A DNA stretch of 64,000 nucleotides from the NCBI GenBank assembly GCA_035492655.1, contig DATJJB010000467.1, positions 1 through 64,000 on the forward strand. Direction: 5' to 3'. The notes below the pieces were generated by a model. The model saw only the letters and a list, made by a program, of their open reading frames with translations. It did not search any database and was not told the origin of the DNA. Both the position numbers and the translations under genes were made by a program. This stretch comes from Kutzneria sp035492655 (lineage in GTDB: Bacteria; Actinomycetota; Actinomycetes; Mycobacteriales; Pseudonocardiaceae). Positions 44,392 through 53,990 of this stretch are shown piece after piece. Numbering within the stretch: position 1 is the stretch's first letter; the number at the start of each line of letters is the position of its first letter.

Positions 44392-45283
44392 CGACGGCCA
44401 TGACGTCCGTGGCCAGCACGCGGCCGAGGCCGAGTTCGATGACGGCCTGGTAGACGCGGAGGGCAAGGTAGGCGTCGAGGCGGTCGGTGCTGAGGAGTTC
44501 GACGAGCAGCACGTCGTCCCGGTGGGTGCGGCCGGCGTCGACCTCGGTGAGGACCTGGGCGAGGTCGGCCTCGACGCGGTGGTAGCGAGGCAGGGCGCGG
44601 CGGGGGATGTCGGGGGTGAGGTAGCGGCGAGGGTGGGAAGCCAGCAGGGAGAGGTCGTCGACGTAGACGGAGCTGACACAGTCGACGAAGGGAGCGGGCA
44701 GGTCGCGACCGCTGGCGTTGACGACGACGGCGCCGCGGGCGAGGCGGGTGGAGCGCAGGACGGGCGGCTCGTCGCCGGTCACGACGACGAGGGTGGCGCC
44801 GAACACGGCGTCGTCGGCGGTGGGGGCGACGGAAAGGCCGATGCTGGCGGCGGCGAACTGTTGTGCCAGGCGGGGAGTGGCGACGCCGGAGTGCACGGCG
44901 ACATGGCTGACGTCGGGCAGCAGCCGCCCGAGCACGGCGGACTGGACATGGGCGGGAAAGCCGGAGCCGAGCACGGTGACGGTGACAACGCCGGGGGACA
45001 GCAGCAGTTGCGAGGCCAGCGTGGTGAGGGCGGCGCAGCGGCAGGCCCGCAAATGGGCGCTGGGCAAGGCGAACCGGGTGTCGGCGTCGGGTGTGGACAG
45101 CACGGCGAGCTCGGCCCCGGAGCTGCGGGAGCGGGCGGTGTCGAGCGTCCACCCGCCGCTCCGGTCGGCGCCGGGATCGGTCACGCGGCCGCTGAGCTCG
45201 GTGGCCAGCACGTCGACGAGGTCGATCTCGTCGAGGGCGCGGAGCAGCTCGTCGGAACCGAGCTGACGCACGAAGCCACTCAT
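44381..45283 (-). CDS. ornithine cyclodeaminase / mu-crystallin-like NAD(P)-dependent protein
   Basis: ATG 45283 follows GGAGGGG at good spacing, giving 300 residues. A small N-terminal dimerisation domain is followed by a Rossmann fold with VTVTVLGSGFPAHVQSAVLG. Later strands (ATLVVVTGDEPPVLRS; GAVVVNASGRDLPAPFVDCV) match the family. Family members act as cyclodeaminases, imine reductases or amino-acid dehydrogenases; SbnB-type members make diaminopropionate precursors. It follows the SARP gene on the same strand, 78 bases on, so it may belong to the adjacent cluster. Confidence 0.7.
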   Translation of the reverse strand: MSGFVRQLGSDELLRALDEIDLVDVLATELSGRVTDPGADRSGGWTLDTARSRSSGAELAVLSTPDADTRFALPSAHLRACRCAALTTLASQLLLSPGVVTVTVLGSGFPAHVQSAVLGRLLPDVSHVAVHSGVATPRLAQQFAAASIGLSVAPTADDAVFGATLVVVTGDEPPVLRSTRLARGAVVVNASGRDLPAPFVDCVSSVYVDDLSLLASHPRRYLTPDIPRRALPRYHRVEADLAQVLTEVDAGRTHRDDVLLVELLSTDRLDAYLALRVYQAVIELGLGRVLATDVMAVATT

Positions 45284-45361
45284 CCGATGCCCCTCCGAAC
45301 TCAACGATCGCTGGGGCCATGGAACAGCGGCGCGCTTTCGAAGCGCTTCTCGTCGGCCAAA

Positions 45362-48292
45362 TCAGCCCGGCACGCCCACCTCCGCCTCGGACAGCAGGCC
45401 GAGCGTGCGATCGAGCCACACCGTGGAGCCCAGTGCGGCGAACAGCGTGCGGGCGACCCGCAAATGGGTCGACGCGAGCATCAAGTCGGCCCGCAGCAGG
45501 GCGATCTCGCCCAGCGCATAGCGGGATCGAGCCTCCACCAGGCGTTCACCGAGCCGGCGGGACAGGTCCAGCGCATGGGCCATCGTGGTGGCGGCCGCGT
45601 CCAGCCGCCCTTCCCGTTGCCGCACAACGCCGAGCCCGTACACGGCGTGGGCCTCGCCGATCTGGTCGCCGATGTTGCGTACGATGCGCAGCACCCGATG
45701 CAGCGCCTCCCGGGCGAGATCGAACCGTTCCACGGCCACGTGCAGCTCGGCAAACCGGTGCAGCACTTGGGCTTCGACGCGCAGACAGTGCTCCTGCCGG
45801 GAAATGCTGAGCGCCTGTTCCAGAAGGCCACGGGCCCGGGCGGTCTGTCCCTGCCCGAGCCACCAACCGGCCAGGTTGCGCTGGATGTGGGCCTCGCCGA
45901 TCCGGTCCCCGACCAGCGGCATGATCTCCAGCGCCTCGTCGTACTTGGCCAGCATGGCCTCGTTGTCGCCGCGAATGCCGTCCACATGGGCGGCGTTGCG
46001 CAGCACGAGCGCCTGGCCGTGCATGTTGCCGACGGACTCGAACAACCGCAGCGCGGCCCGGAAGCAGTTGGCGGCCTCGGCGGTCCGCGTCTGGAACATG
46101 TGCAGCGTGCCAAGGGAATACTGCGCGGCCGCGGTGCCGGTGCGGTTACCGGCCTCGGAGGCGGCCCCGAGGGCAAGACAGGCAGTCTCCCGCCAGTCGT
46201 CGAAATACCCCTTGGCCTCGAACAAGGTCACGGAGGTCAGCGCCAGATCCCAGCACAGCTCGTCCAAGCCGGCCTCGGCCGCCTGCCGCACGGCCGCGAC
46301 CAGGGCATGCCGTTCGCTGTCCCACCACGTCATGGGCGTGCCGATGATCTCCGCCGACACCTCGGCCGGCAGGTGCCACCGTGCCGCGGTGCCATGGATG
46401 ACGGTGTAGTCGCCGCCGTACTCCCGCCGATGCGCCTGTTCCGCCAACGCCATCCAGCCGCCCAGCATTCGTGCCAGCGCGGCATCGCGGTCGACCGAGG
46501 TTTCGACGTCCAGCAGCTGTTCCCGGGCATAGGCCCGGATCAGCTCGTGGAACCGGTAGCGCGGATGCGGCGAATCCGGATACTGCACGGTTTCCATGGC
46601 CTGCGCCTCGACCAGGCCGTCCAGGGTGTCCTCGGCGGTGGCCAGATCGACGTCCAGCAGCGCAGCCGCCACCCATGCCGGCGAATCCGGGGCCTGGACG
46701 AGGGAAAACAGTCGGAACAGCCGCCGGGCCAAGTCCGGCAGCGACTGGTAGGTGAGCCCGATGTTGGACCGGATCTCCAGGCCCCGATGGCTCAGCTCGT
46801 CCAGCCGACGCTGCTCGTCGCGCAGCCGCCGCACCAGCCCGTCGATCCGCCAGTGCGTCCGTGACGCCAGCCGTGCGCCGGCGATCCGCAGCGCCAACGG
46901 TAAGCCGTCGCACAGCGCGACCAGCTCGGCCGCGGCCTCCGGCTCGGCCTGCACCCGATCCACACCGATGATTCGTCCGAGCAGGTCCACCGCGCCGTCC
47001 GCGTCGAAGACGCCGATGTCCAAACACAACGCCCCGGGCACGCCGCTCAGCCGGGACCGACTCGTGGCGATCACCGCGCAGGTGGGGCTGCCGGGTAGCA
47101 GCGGCCGCACCTGGGCCTCGTCACGGACGCCGTCCAGCACCACAAGCACCCGCTTGCCGGCCAACTGGCTGCGGTACAGCTCCGCCCGCTCGTCGGCCCC
47201 GTCCGGCACCGACGTCGCCGATACGCCAAGGGCCCGTAGGAATCGGGCCAACAGCGCCGGTGTGCGGTCGTCGGATTCCGGCGCGTGCAGGTCCACGTAC
47301 AGGTGCCCGTCGGGAAAGTGCTGGCCCAGCTCGTGCGCGGCATGAATGGCCAGCGCCGACTTGCCGACGCCGCCGCGCCCGGAGATGGCCACGATCGGCA
47401 CCGCCAGCCCGGCCTCGGCCCCGACCAGCCGCCGGATCTCGTCGAGAAACCCGTCTCGGCCGGTGAAATCGCCGATGGTGGTGGGTAGTTGCCGTGGCGT
47501 GACCCGGCTCTCGGGCTCCGGTGATGCCAGCTCGACCGGCGCCAGGTCCAGTGCCGGCGACCGGTTTAGGATGGCGTGTTCCAGCTCCCGCAGCTCCGGC
47601 CCGGGTTCGATGCCGATCTCCTCGACCAGCAACGTCCTTGCCCGCTGGAACACTTCCAGCGCCTCGGCCTGCCGCCCAGCCCGGTACAGCGCGACCATCA
47701 GCAGGCCGTGCAGCCGTTCCCGCAGCGGATGCACGCTGATCAGCGCCGGCAGCTCGGCATTGGCCTCCTCGTGCCGGCCCAGCATCAGGTCCAGCCGGAA
47801 CCGCTCCTCCAGCACGGTCAGCCGCCGGTCGTTGAGCACGATGGCCTCGTGCCGCAGCAGATCGCTGGTCACGCCGTCCAACGCCGGCCCGCGCCACAAA
47901 CCAAGGGCGGTACGCAAAGTCGCCGCCGCGGCGGCGGTCCGGCCGGCCTCGGCGTCCTGCTGCGCGGCGGCCACCAGCTCGCCGAACTCCAGGCTGTCCA
48001 CCTCGGACGAATCCAGCTCGAGCAGATAGCCGGGTGACCGGGTCTTGATCGCTTCCGACCGGCCGGCGTCGGCGAAACGCTTGCGCAGCGAGGAGATGCA
48101 GACCTGGATCTGGGCCCGCGCGGTCGGCGGCGGGGCCTCGCCCCAGATGGCGTCGATGAGGTGGTCGACCGAGGTGACCCGGTTCACGTTGAGGCCGAGC
48201 ACGGCCAGCGCCACCCGCTGCCGCGGCCCGCCGAGGTCGAGCGGCTGCTGATCGGCGATCAGCTCCACCGGGCCAAGCAGCCTTACTCTCAT
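45362..48292 (-). CDS. AfsR/SARP-type pathway regulator
   Basis: ATG 48292 (MRVRLLGPVELI) has GGGGGGA just upstream and gives 976 residues. Order of domains: OmpR-like winged helix (LGGPRQRVALAVLGLNVNRV; about 1-95), BTAD (EFGELVAAAQQDAEAGRTAA to about 245), NB-ARC ATPase (P-loop ISGRGGVGKSA; VLVVLDGV; GLPLALRIAG), and TPR repeats to the end (AQYSLGTLHMFQTRTAEA). It is divergent from the biosynthetic operon at 48614, so it is the likely cluster-situated activator. A heptamer repeat in the shared promoter fits its binding mode. Confidence 0.9.
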   Translation of the reverse strand: MRVRLLGPVELIADQQPLDLGGPRQRVALAVLGLNVNRVTSVDHLIDAIWGEAPPPTARAQIQVCISSLRKRFADAGRSEAIKTRSPGYLLELDSSEVDSLEFGELVAAAQQDAEAGRTAAAAATLRTALGLWRGPALDGVTSDLLRHEAIVLNDRRLTVLEERFRLDLMLGRHEEANAELPALISVHPLRERLHGLLMVALYRAGRQAEALEVFQRARTLLVEEIGIEPGPELRELEHAILNRSPALDLAPVELASPEPESRVTPRQLPTTIGDFTGRDGFLDEIRRLVGAEAGLAVPIVAISGRGGVGKSALAIHAAHELGQHFPDGHLYVDLHAPESDDRTPALLARFLRALGVSATSVPDGADERAELYRSQLAGKRVLVVLDGVRDEAQVRPLLPGSPTCAVIATSRSRLSGVPGALCLDIGVFDADGAVDLLGRIIGVDRVQAEPEAAAELVALCDGLPLALRIAGARLASRTHWRIDGLVRRLRDEQRRLDELSHRGLEIRSNIGLTYQSLPDLARRLFRLFSLVQAPDSPAWVAAALLDVDLATAEDTLDGLVEAQAMETVQYPDSPHPRYRFHELIRAYAREQLLDVETSVDRDAALARMLGGWMALAEQAHRREYGGDYTVIHGTAARWHLPAEVSAEIIGTPMTWWDSERHALVAAVRQAAEAGLDELCWDLALTSVTLFEAKGYFDDWRETACLALGAASEAGNRTGTAAAQYSLGTLHMFQTRTAEAANCFRAALRLFESVGNMHGQALVLRNAAHVDGIRGDNEAMLAKYDEALEIMPLVGDRIGEAHIQRNLAGWWLGQGQTARARGLLEQALSISRQEHCLRVEAQVLHRFAELHVAVERFDLAREALHRVLRIVRNIGDQIGEAHAVYGLGVVRQREGRLDAAATTMAHALDLSRRLGERLVEARSRYALGEIALLRADLMLASTHLRVARTLFAALGSTVWLDRTLGLLSEAEVGVPG

Positions 48293-48613
48293 CACGTCCC
48301 CCCGGATGCGCTCGACCAGCGCGTTCGCGACTCTACTGAGCCGTTCCCGCGTGCTGTCAACCGACAACGGCGGTCACGGGTGTGCCTCTTTACGGGCCCT
48401 CGAGCGACCGTCGAGGCCCCTTCTCAAACGCTTCTCATCCGCTATGGGCCGGCACTGTGCGGCCGAGAGGGCTTTCGATAGGGCGTCCCGGTGAACTGGG
48501 ACAGCGCGGGGACCGGCCCCGGGCGGAGGGGGCCCGCGACATGACGGACGACACGCACTGGTGAGCACCACTCGGTTTCTGGCCCACCGTAGCGACGAGA
48601 CGTTCGGATCACG
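48293..48613. promoter_or_regulatory. divergent promoter between SARP gene and biosynthetic operon
   Basis: The 321-base interval lacks a gene. It contains the 11-bp-spaced CTTCTCA repeat at 48420-48437 and a -10-like TATGGG at about 48444, oriented to the biosynthetic operon. The ribosome site of the first biosynthetic gene is weak (CGGATC). Confidence 0.55.
48420..48437 (+). promoter_or_regulatory. putative SARP-binding direct repeat
   Basis: CTTCTCA occurs at 48420-48426 and again at 48431-48437, separated by 4 bases, so the period is 11. The extended 11-mers match at 9 of 11 positions. SARPs bind tandem heptamers with 11-bp spacing, the last a few bases before the -10 box; here TATGGG starts about 6 bases on. 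This suggests direct activation of the operon by the divergent regulator. Confidence 0.5.
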
Positions 48614-50167
48614 ATGACCATCGCACTCAACCGAAGCCTGGGCGCGGGCTTCCTCGCACACGCCGCCACCAGTCCCGAGCACGTGGCGCTGACCATCGGC
48701 AAGCGCGACCACACCTATGCCGAGCTCGACGACACCGCCCGCCGCTGGGCTGCCCGCCTGCTGGACGGCGCCACCGCGCCGAAGCGGGTCGGCGTCTTCG
48801 CGCACCGCAGCGAGGCGTCCTACGCCGGCGTGCTGGCCGCGCTGTTCGCCGGGGCGGCGTTCGTGCCGCTGAACCGGAAGTTCCCGTTGGAGCGCACCCG
48901 GACCATGCTGGAACGGGCCGACCTGGACGCGATCGTCGTGGACGACGCCTCGATGGCCCAGCTGCCGGAGCTGCTGCACGGCCTGCGCCGCAAGCCGATC
49001 GTGCTCGCGCCCGGTGACCGTCTCCCGGACGGCCTGGGCGCGCCGCTGCTGACCGCGACGGACCTCGCGGCCGCCACTCTGCTGTCCGAGCCGGTTCCGG
49101 TGTCGCCAGAGGACATCGCCTACCTGCTGTTCACCTCGGGCAGCACCGGCACGCCGAAGGGCGTCCCGGTCACGCACGGCAATGTGCGGTCCTTTTTGGA
49201 CGTCAACGAGGAGCGCTACCAGATCACCGCGGACGACCGGCTCACCCAGACCTTCGACCAGACCTTCGATCTCTCCGTCTTCGACCTGTTCATGGCCTGG
49301 GAGAACGGGGCCCGGGTGTGCGCGATGGACCCGATCGAGCTGCTGGCCCCGTTCAAGTACTTACAGCGCAACGAGATCACCGTGTGGTTCTCGGTGCCGT
49401 CGGTGGCCACGGTGCTGGACAAGCGGGGCGCGCTGACGCCGGGCCGGATGCCGACGCTGCGCTGGAGCCTGTTCTGCGGCGAGGCGCTGCCGGCCGGGAT
49501 CGCCCGGGCGTGGCAGGAGGCGGCGCCGAACTCGGTGGTGGAGAACCTGTACGGGCCGACCGAGCTGACCATCGCCTGCTCGGTGCACCGCTGGGATCCG
49601 GTGACCAGCCCGGCGCGCTGCGTGCACGACAACGTGCCGATCGGGCAGCTGTACCCGGGCCTGCACTCGTTGGTGGTGGACGAGAACCTGGTGCCGGTGG
49701 CCGAGGGGGAGACCGGGGAGCTGTGTGTGGCCGGGCCGCAGACCACGCCCGGCTACTGGCAGGCGCCGGAGCAGACCGCGCAGCGGTACTTCTCGCGCGC
49801 CGGGCGGACCTATTACCGCACCGGTGATCTGGTCCGCCGGCAGCACGACGAGTTCGTCTACATCGGACGCAACGACCAGCAGGTCAAGATCGGCGGCTAC
49901 CGCATCGAGCTCGGCGAGATCGAGGCCGTGCTGCGGGGCAACGGCTGCGCCGAGGCGGTGTGCCTGGTGTGGCCGGACGCCGACACGATCACCGCCGTGG
50001 TCTCGGGCACCCGGACGACGGAGCTGGCCGACGCGGTGGCGGCCAGCCTGCCGGCGTACATGGTGCCCAGGTCGGTGCACGTCATCGACGAGATGCCGGT
50101 GAACAGCAACGGAAAGGTCGACCGCACCGCACTGCGGGCCTGGTTGGGGAACCGAGGGGGATCATGA
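48614..50167 (+). CDS. stand-alone amino-acid adenylation enzyme
   Basis: The 517-residue protein is a full adenylation domain without fused carrier. It has YLLFTSGSTGTPKG (A3), FDLSVFDLF (A4), YGPTELT (A5), YYRTGDLV (A7), YRIELGEIEAV (A8) and the catalytic lysine region NSNGKVDRTAL (A10). It resembles DltA-like enzymes that load a simple amino acid onto a free carrier. The pocket by eye starts D-L-F; I cannot name the substrate, though small amino acids such as Gly or Ala are common in this group. The stop overlaps the ATG of the carrier/citrate-synthase gene, so the loaded carrier is almost certainly its N-terminal domain. Confidence 0.88.
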   Translation: MTIALNRSLGAGFLAHAATSPEHVALTIGKRDHTYAELDDTARRWAARLLDGATAPKRVGVFAHRSEASYAGVLAALFAGAAFVPLNRKFPLERTRTMLERADLDAIVVDDASMAQLPELLHGLRRKPIVLAPGDRLPDGLGAPLLTATDLAAATLLSEPVPVSPEDIAYLLFTSGSTGTPKGVPVTHGNVRSFLDVNEERYQITADDRLTQTFDQTFDLSVFDLFMAWENGARVCAMDPIELLAPFKYLQRNEITVWFSVPSVATVLDKRGALTPGRMPTLRWSLFCGEALPAGIARAWQEAAPNSVVENLYGPTELTIACSVHRWDPVTSPARCVHDNVPIGQLYPGLHSLVVDENLVPVAEGETGELCVAGPQTTPGYWQAPEQTAQRYFSRAGRTYYRTGDLVRRQHDEFVYIGRNDQQVKIGGYRIELGEIEAVLRGNGCAEAVCLVWPDADTITAVVSGTRTTELADAVAASLPAYMVPRSVHVIDEMPVNSNGKVDRTALRAWLGNRGGS

Positions 50168-51537
50168 ACACCGTCGAGCACGTCATCGCCGACACGCTCA
50201 AGATCGACGAGTCGTCGGTCACCGGCGAGCTGGAGTACCAGTCGGTGCACGAGTGGGACTCGCTGGCCCACGTCGCGCTGATGGTGGCGCTGGAGCGGGA
50301 GTACGGCGTCCGCATCGACGACGACCTGACGATCGAGCTGCGTTCGGTCGAGGCCATCCGGGAGTTCATCGGCGGCGGCGCCGTGGTGGAGCGCGACGCG
50401 CGACCCGAGAGCACTGTCCATCGTGGACTGGAAGGCGTCACCTTCGACCACACGTCGATCACGCGCATCGACGGGGCCGAGGGCGTGCTGGAGTACCGCG
50501 GCTACAGCATCCACGACCTGGCCCGTAACGCGACCTTCGAGGAGGTCGCGTACCTGCTGATCAACGGCGAGCTGCCGGATGCCGACGCGCTGAACGTGTT
50601 CGAGAAAGAGCTGCGCGCGCAACGGGAACTGCCCGCGCCGGTGCTGGACCTGGTCCGCTCGCTGGCCCACGCGCACCCGGTCGAGGCGCTGCGTACCTGT
50701 GTGTCGGCGCTCGGCGCTTACGGCCCGGCCCGCGAGCCTGGGGCCGACGAGACCTATGCGCAGGCCCGCGACGCCGGAATCTCCCTGGTGGCCAAGGTTC
50801 CGATGATCGTTGCCGCGCACCACGCGTATCGGAGCGGCCGGGAACCGTTGGCGCCGAATGAGGACAGCAGTTACGCCGAGGCGTTTCTCACCGTGTTGCT
50901 GGGCGAGCAGCCGAGCCCGGCCGCGGTGCGGTTCCTCAACAAGGGCTTCATCGTGCACGCCGACCACAGCTCCAACGCGTCGGCTTTCACGGCGCGGATC
51001 GCCATCGGCAGCCGGTCGAGCATGACCGCCGCTGTCACGGCCGCCATCGCCACCTTCGCCGGTTCGGTGCACGGCGGCGCGGCCGAACGCGCGGCGCTGC
51101 TGGTCGACGAGGTCGGCGCGCCGGAGAACGCCGAGACGTATGTGGCCGAGCGGTTCGGCCGCGGCGAGCCGGTGATGGGCTTCGGGCACCGGGTGTATCG
51201 CACCGAGGACCCGCGAGTACGCCACCTGCGCGAGACCGTGGTCGAGCTGAGTGATGAGCGCGGCGACCACACCGGCCTGAAGATCCTCGACGCCGTCGCG
51301 CAGGCCATGCGGCCCTACAGCCGGCACGGCGTGGCCCCGAACGTCGATCTCTACGCCGGCCTGGCCTACCGCCTGCTCGGCCTGCCCGATGACCTCGCCG
51401 TGGCGCTGTTCGTCGTCGGCCGGACCGCGGGCTGGGTGGCGCAGGGCCTGGAGCAGCACGCCAACAACGTGCTCATCCGCCCGCTGCTGGACTACACGGG
51501 CCCGCGCGCCCGGGTCTACCCAGGGGCGGCGGAATGA
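50164..51537 (+). CDS. carrier protein fused to citrate synthase
   Basis: Residues 1-75 are an acyl/peptidyl carrier domain with the phosphopantetheine serine S33 in HEWDSLAHVALM. Residues about 85-457 are a complete citrate synthase: VTFDHTSITRIDGAEGVLEY, SSNASAFTARIAIGS, and catalytic H303 (SVHGGAA), H342 (GFGHRVYR) and D395 (NVDLYAGL). A normal citrate synthase uses acetyl-CoA; the fused carrier implies that an acyl-S-carrier, loaded by the adjacent adenylation enzyme, is the nucleophile. With oxaloacetate this would give a 2-amino-citrate-type product (inference). I know of no such fusion in primary metabolism. ATGA overlaps on both sides. Confidence 0.9.
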   Translation: MNTVEHVIADTLKIDESSVTGELEYQSVHEWDSLAHVALMVALEREYGVRIDDDLTIELRSVEAIREFIGGGAVVERDARPESTVHRGLEGVTFDHTSITRIDGAEGVLEYRGYSIHDLARNATFEEVAYLLINGELPDADALNVFEKELRAQRELPAPVLDLVRSLAHAHPVEALRTCVSALGAYGPAREPGADETYAQARDAGISLVAKVPMIVAAHHAYRSGREPLAPNEDSSYAEAFLTVLLGEQPSPAAVRFLNKGFIVHADHSSNASAFTARIAIGSRSSMTAAVTAAIATFAGSVHGGAAERAALLVDEVGAPENAETYVAERFGRGEPVMGFGHRVYRTEDPRVRHLRETVVELSDERGDHTGLKILDAVAQAMRPYSRHGVAPNVDLYAGLAYRLLGLPDDLAVALFVVGRTAGWVAQGLEQHANNVLIRPLLDYTGPRARVYPGAAE

Positions 51538-53990
51538 TCAGCCTGCCGGAGTTCAGTTCCGACCTGGATGCCGTGCCCTACTGCGGACGAGTGCTCACGG
51601 AGTCGTTGCTGCGCAACGGAGATACCGACAAGGCGGCGTTGCTGGTAAAGCGGCTGGCCGCCGGCGAGGACCCGGGCCTGGAGATGGAGTTCCGGCCGGC
51701 GCGGATCCTCGTGCAGGACTACACCGGAATCCCGTTGCTGGTCGACCTGGCCGCGCTGCGCGACCGGGTGGACCAGCCGGCACGGGTCAATCCGGCGTTG
51801 CCGGTGGACGTGGTGGTCGACCACTCCGTGCAGACCGACTTCGCCGGCCGGCCGGACGCGTTGGCCCGCAACGAATCCCTGGAGCTGTCGAGGAACGGGG
51901 AGCGGTACGGGTTCCTCAAGTGGGCCGAGCGGGCCTTCGACCGGCTGCGGGTGATCCCGCCCGGCCAGGGCATCGTGCACCAGGTCAACCTGGAGCGGCT
52001 GGCCACCGTGGTCGCCACCACCGAGGGCGGGGAACCCTTCCCGGACAGCGTGATCGGCACCGACAGCCACACCACCATGGTCAACGGCCTCGGCGTGCTG
52101 GGTTGGGGCGTCGGCGGCCTGGAGGCCGAGGCGCTGCTGCTCGGCCTGGCCCATCCGATCAAGATCCCGTCGGTTGTCGGCGTCCGGCTGTCCGGGGCGG
52201 TCAGGCCAGGTGTCGGCCCGACCGACGTGGTGTTGACGCTGACCCAGTTGCTGCGCCGGGAGAATGTCCGCGGCCTGCTGGTGGAGTTCACCGGACCGGG
52301 CCTGGCCCAGCTGTCCGCCCAGGACCGCTGCACGATCGCCAACATGGCACCGGAATACGGTGCTATGACCGGGTTCTTCCCGGTGGACGAGGAGACGCTG
52401 CGCTACCTCCGCGAGACCGGCCGCACCGAGGACGACGTGCGGCGGGTCGAGCAGTACTGCCGCGAACAGGGTCTACTGTGGACAGGAGTGGAGCCGCGGT
52501 TCGGCCGGGTCATCGAGTTCGACCTTGGTGCGGTGCGGCCCAGTCTCGCCGGCCCGAGCCGCCCCGACCAGCGCATCGATCTGGCCGAACTGCCGCGCTC
52601 CTTCGCCGCCCTCCTCGACGGCGAACCAGGTCCGCGCGACGGCGACCTGGCCATCGCGTCCATCACCTCGTGCACAAGCACTTCCAACCCACAGGCCATG
52701 CTCGCCGCGGGCCTGCTGGCCCGGCGGGCGGTCGAGCGCGGCCTCACGGTGCCGAAGCACGTCAAGACCAGCCTGTCGCCGGGCTCCCTGGCCGTGACCC
52801 GATACCTCCGGGACACCGGGCTGCTCACCGACCTGGAGACGCTGGGCTTCCACATCGCCGGCTACGGCTGCATGACCTGTAACGGCGGTAGCGGGGCGTT
52901 GCACCCGGACGTCGCCGATGCCGTCGACCGGGACGGGCTCGTCGCCGCGGCGGTGCTCAGCGGCAACCGGAACTTCGAGGGCCGGGTGCACCCCCAGGTC
53001 CGCGCCGGTTACCTCGCCTCGCCGGCCCTGGTCGTCGCCTTGGCGCTGGTCGGCCACGTGCGGATCAACCTGGAGACCGAGCCGCTGGGCATCGGCAGCG
53101 ACGGCGAGCCAGTGTTCCTGCGGGCTCTTTGGCCGAGCTCTCAAGAACTCGCGGCACTGTCCGACGAATGCCTCAAGCCCGAGGTCTTCACGGTCCCGAT
53201 CGACGCGCCCGACGGGTGGGCCGGCATCCCGGCCCAGAACGGCGAAGTCTTCGCCTGGGACCCCGATTCCACCTACATCCGCCCGCCGGCCTACGTCGAC
53301 GGCAAGCCCCTGACGACCGAACTCCGGAATGCCCGTGCGTTGGTGGCGCTCGGCGACGACGTCAGCACCGACCACATCTCCCCGGTCGGCGGCATCCCCG
53401 CCGATTCCCCGGCCGGCCGTTACCTGACTGTGAGAGGTGTAGCGGACTTCAACTCTTACGGTTCGCGGAGGGGCAACCACGAGGTGATGGCCCGTGGCAC
53501 CTTCAGCAACCCCCGCCTGCGCAACCGCCTGGTTGGCGAGGGCGACGGCCGTGGCCTGACGCTGCACGTCCCGACCGGCGACACAGTGCCGGTGTTCGAG
53601 GCGGCGCAACGCTATGCCGGCACGCCGCTGATCGTGTTGGCGGGCCAGAACTACGGCATGGGGTCGTCCCGCGACTGGGCGGCCAAGGGACCTTGGCTGC
53701 TGGGCGTTCGGGCGGTGCTGGCCGAGAGCTTCGAGCGGATCCACCGCGCCAACCTGTGCGCCATGGGCATCCTGCCGCTGCTGCTGCCCAAGTCCTGGAC
53801 GGCCCTCGGCCTGACCGGTCACGAGGAATTCCAGCTGTCCCTGGACGAGCACGCCGGTCAGGTCGACGTCACGGCCGGCGAAGTGACCTTCACCGCCCGT
53901 GCTGATGTGCACGCGGCCGAGTGGGCCCTGTTGCGCTCCGGCGGCACGCTGCCGCACCTGGCCCAGCGGCTGGCCGAGGAGGAAAGGTGA
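51534..53990 (+). CDS. aconitase-family hydratase (cluster paralogue)
   Basis: The 818-residue protein is a full aconitase. The three Fe-S cysteines are present in ASITSCTSTSNP and GYGCMTCNGG. Substrate-binding blocks include GIVHQVNLE, GTDSHTTMVNGLGVLGWGVG and the C-terminal swivel domain with GDDVSTDHISPVGG and GMGSSRDWAAKG. It is shorter than housekeeping AcnA (about 900 residues). Coupled by ATGA to the carrier/citrate-synthase gene, it probably dehydrates and rehydrates that enzyme's tricarboxylate product to the isocitrate-like isomer. A similar synthase/aconitase logic is known in phosphinothricin and FR-900098 pathways. Confidence 0.9.
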   Translation: MISLPEFSSDLDAVPYCGRVLTESLLRNGDTDKAALLVKRLAAGEDPGLEMEFRPARILVQDYTGIPLLVDLAALRDRVDQPARVNPALPVDVVVDHSVQTDFAGRPDALARNESLELSRNGERYGFLKWAERAFDRLRVIPPGQGIVHQVNLERLATVVATTEGGEPFPDSVIGTDSHTTMVNGLGVLGWGVGGLEAEALLLGLAHPIKIPSVVGVRLSGAVRPGVGPTDVVLTLTQLLRRENVRGLLVEFTGPGLAQLSAQDRCTIANMAPEYGAMTGFFPVDEETLRYLRETGRTEDDVRRVEQYCREQGLLWTGVEPRFGRVIEFDLGAVRPSLAGPSRPDQRIDLAELPRSFAALLDGEPGPRDGDLAIASITSCTSTSNPQAMLAAGLLARRAVERGLTVPKHVKTSLSPGSLAVTRYLRDTGLLTDLETLGFHIAGYGCMTCNGGSGALHPDVADAVDRDGLVAAAVLSGNRNFEGRVHPQVRAGYLASPALVVALALVGHVRINLETEPLGIGSDGEPVFLRALWPSSQELAALSDECLKPEVFTVPIDAPDGWAGIPAQNGEVFAWDPDSTYIRPPAYVDGKPLTTELRNARALVALGDDVSTDHISPVGGIPADSPAGRYLTVRGVADFNSYGSRRGNHEVMARGTFSNPRLRNRLVGEGDGRGLTLHVPTGDTVPVFEAAQRYAGTPLIVLAGQNYGMGSSRDWAAKGPWLLGVRAVLAESFERIHRANLCAMGILPLLLPKSWTALGLTGHEEFQLSLDEHAGQVDVTAGEVTFTARADVHAAEWALLRSGGTLPHLAQRLAEEER

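Noticed and set aside
45332..45346. GCGCTT-TCG-AAGCGC hairpin between SARP and cyclodeaminase-like genes
   Set aside because: Only a 6-bp stem without T run; too weak to call a terminator.
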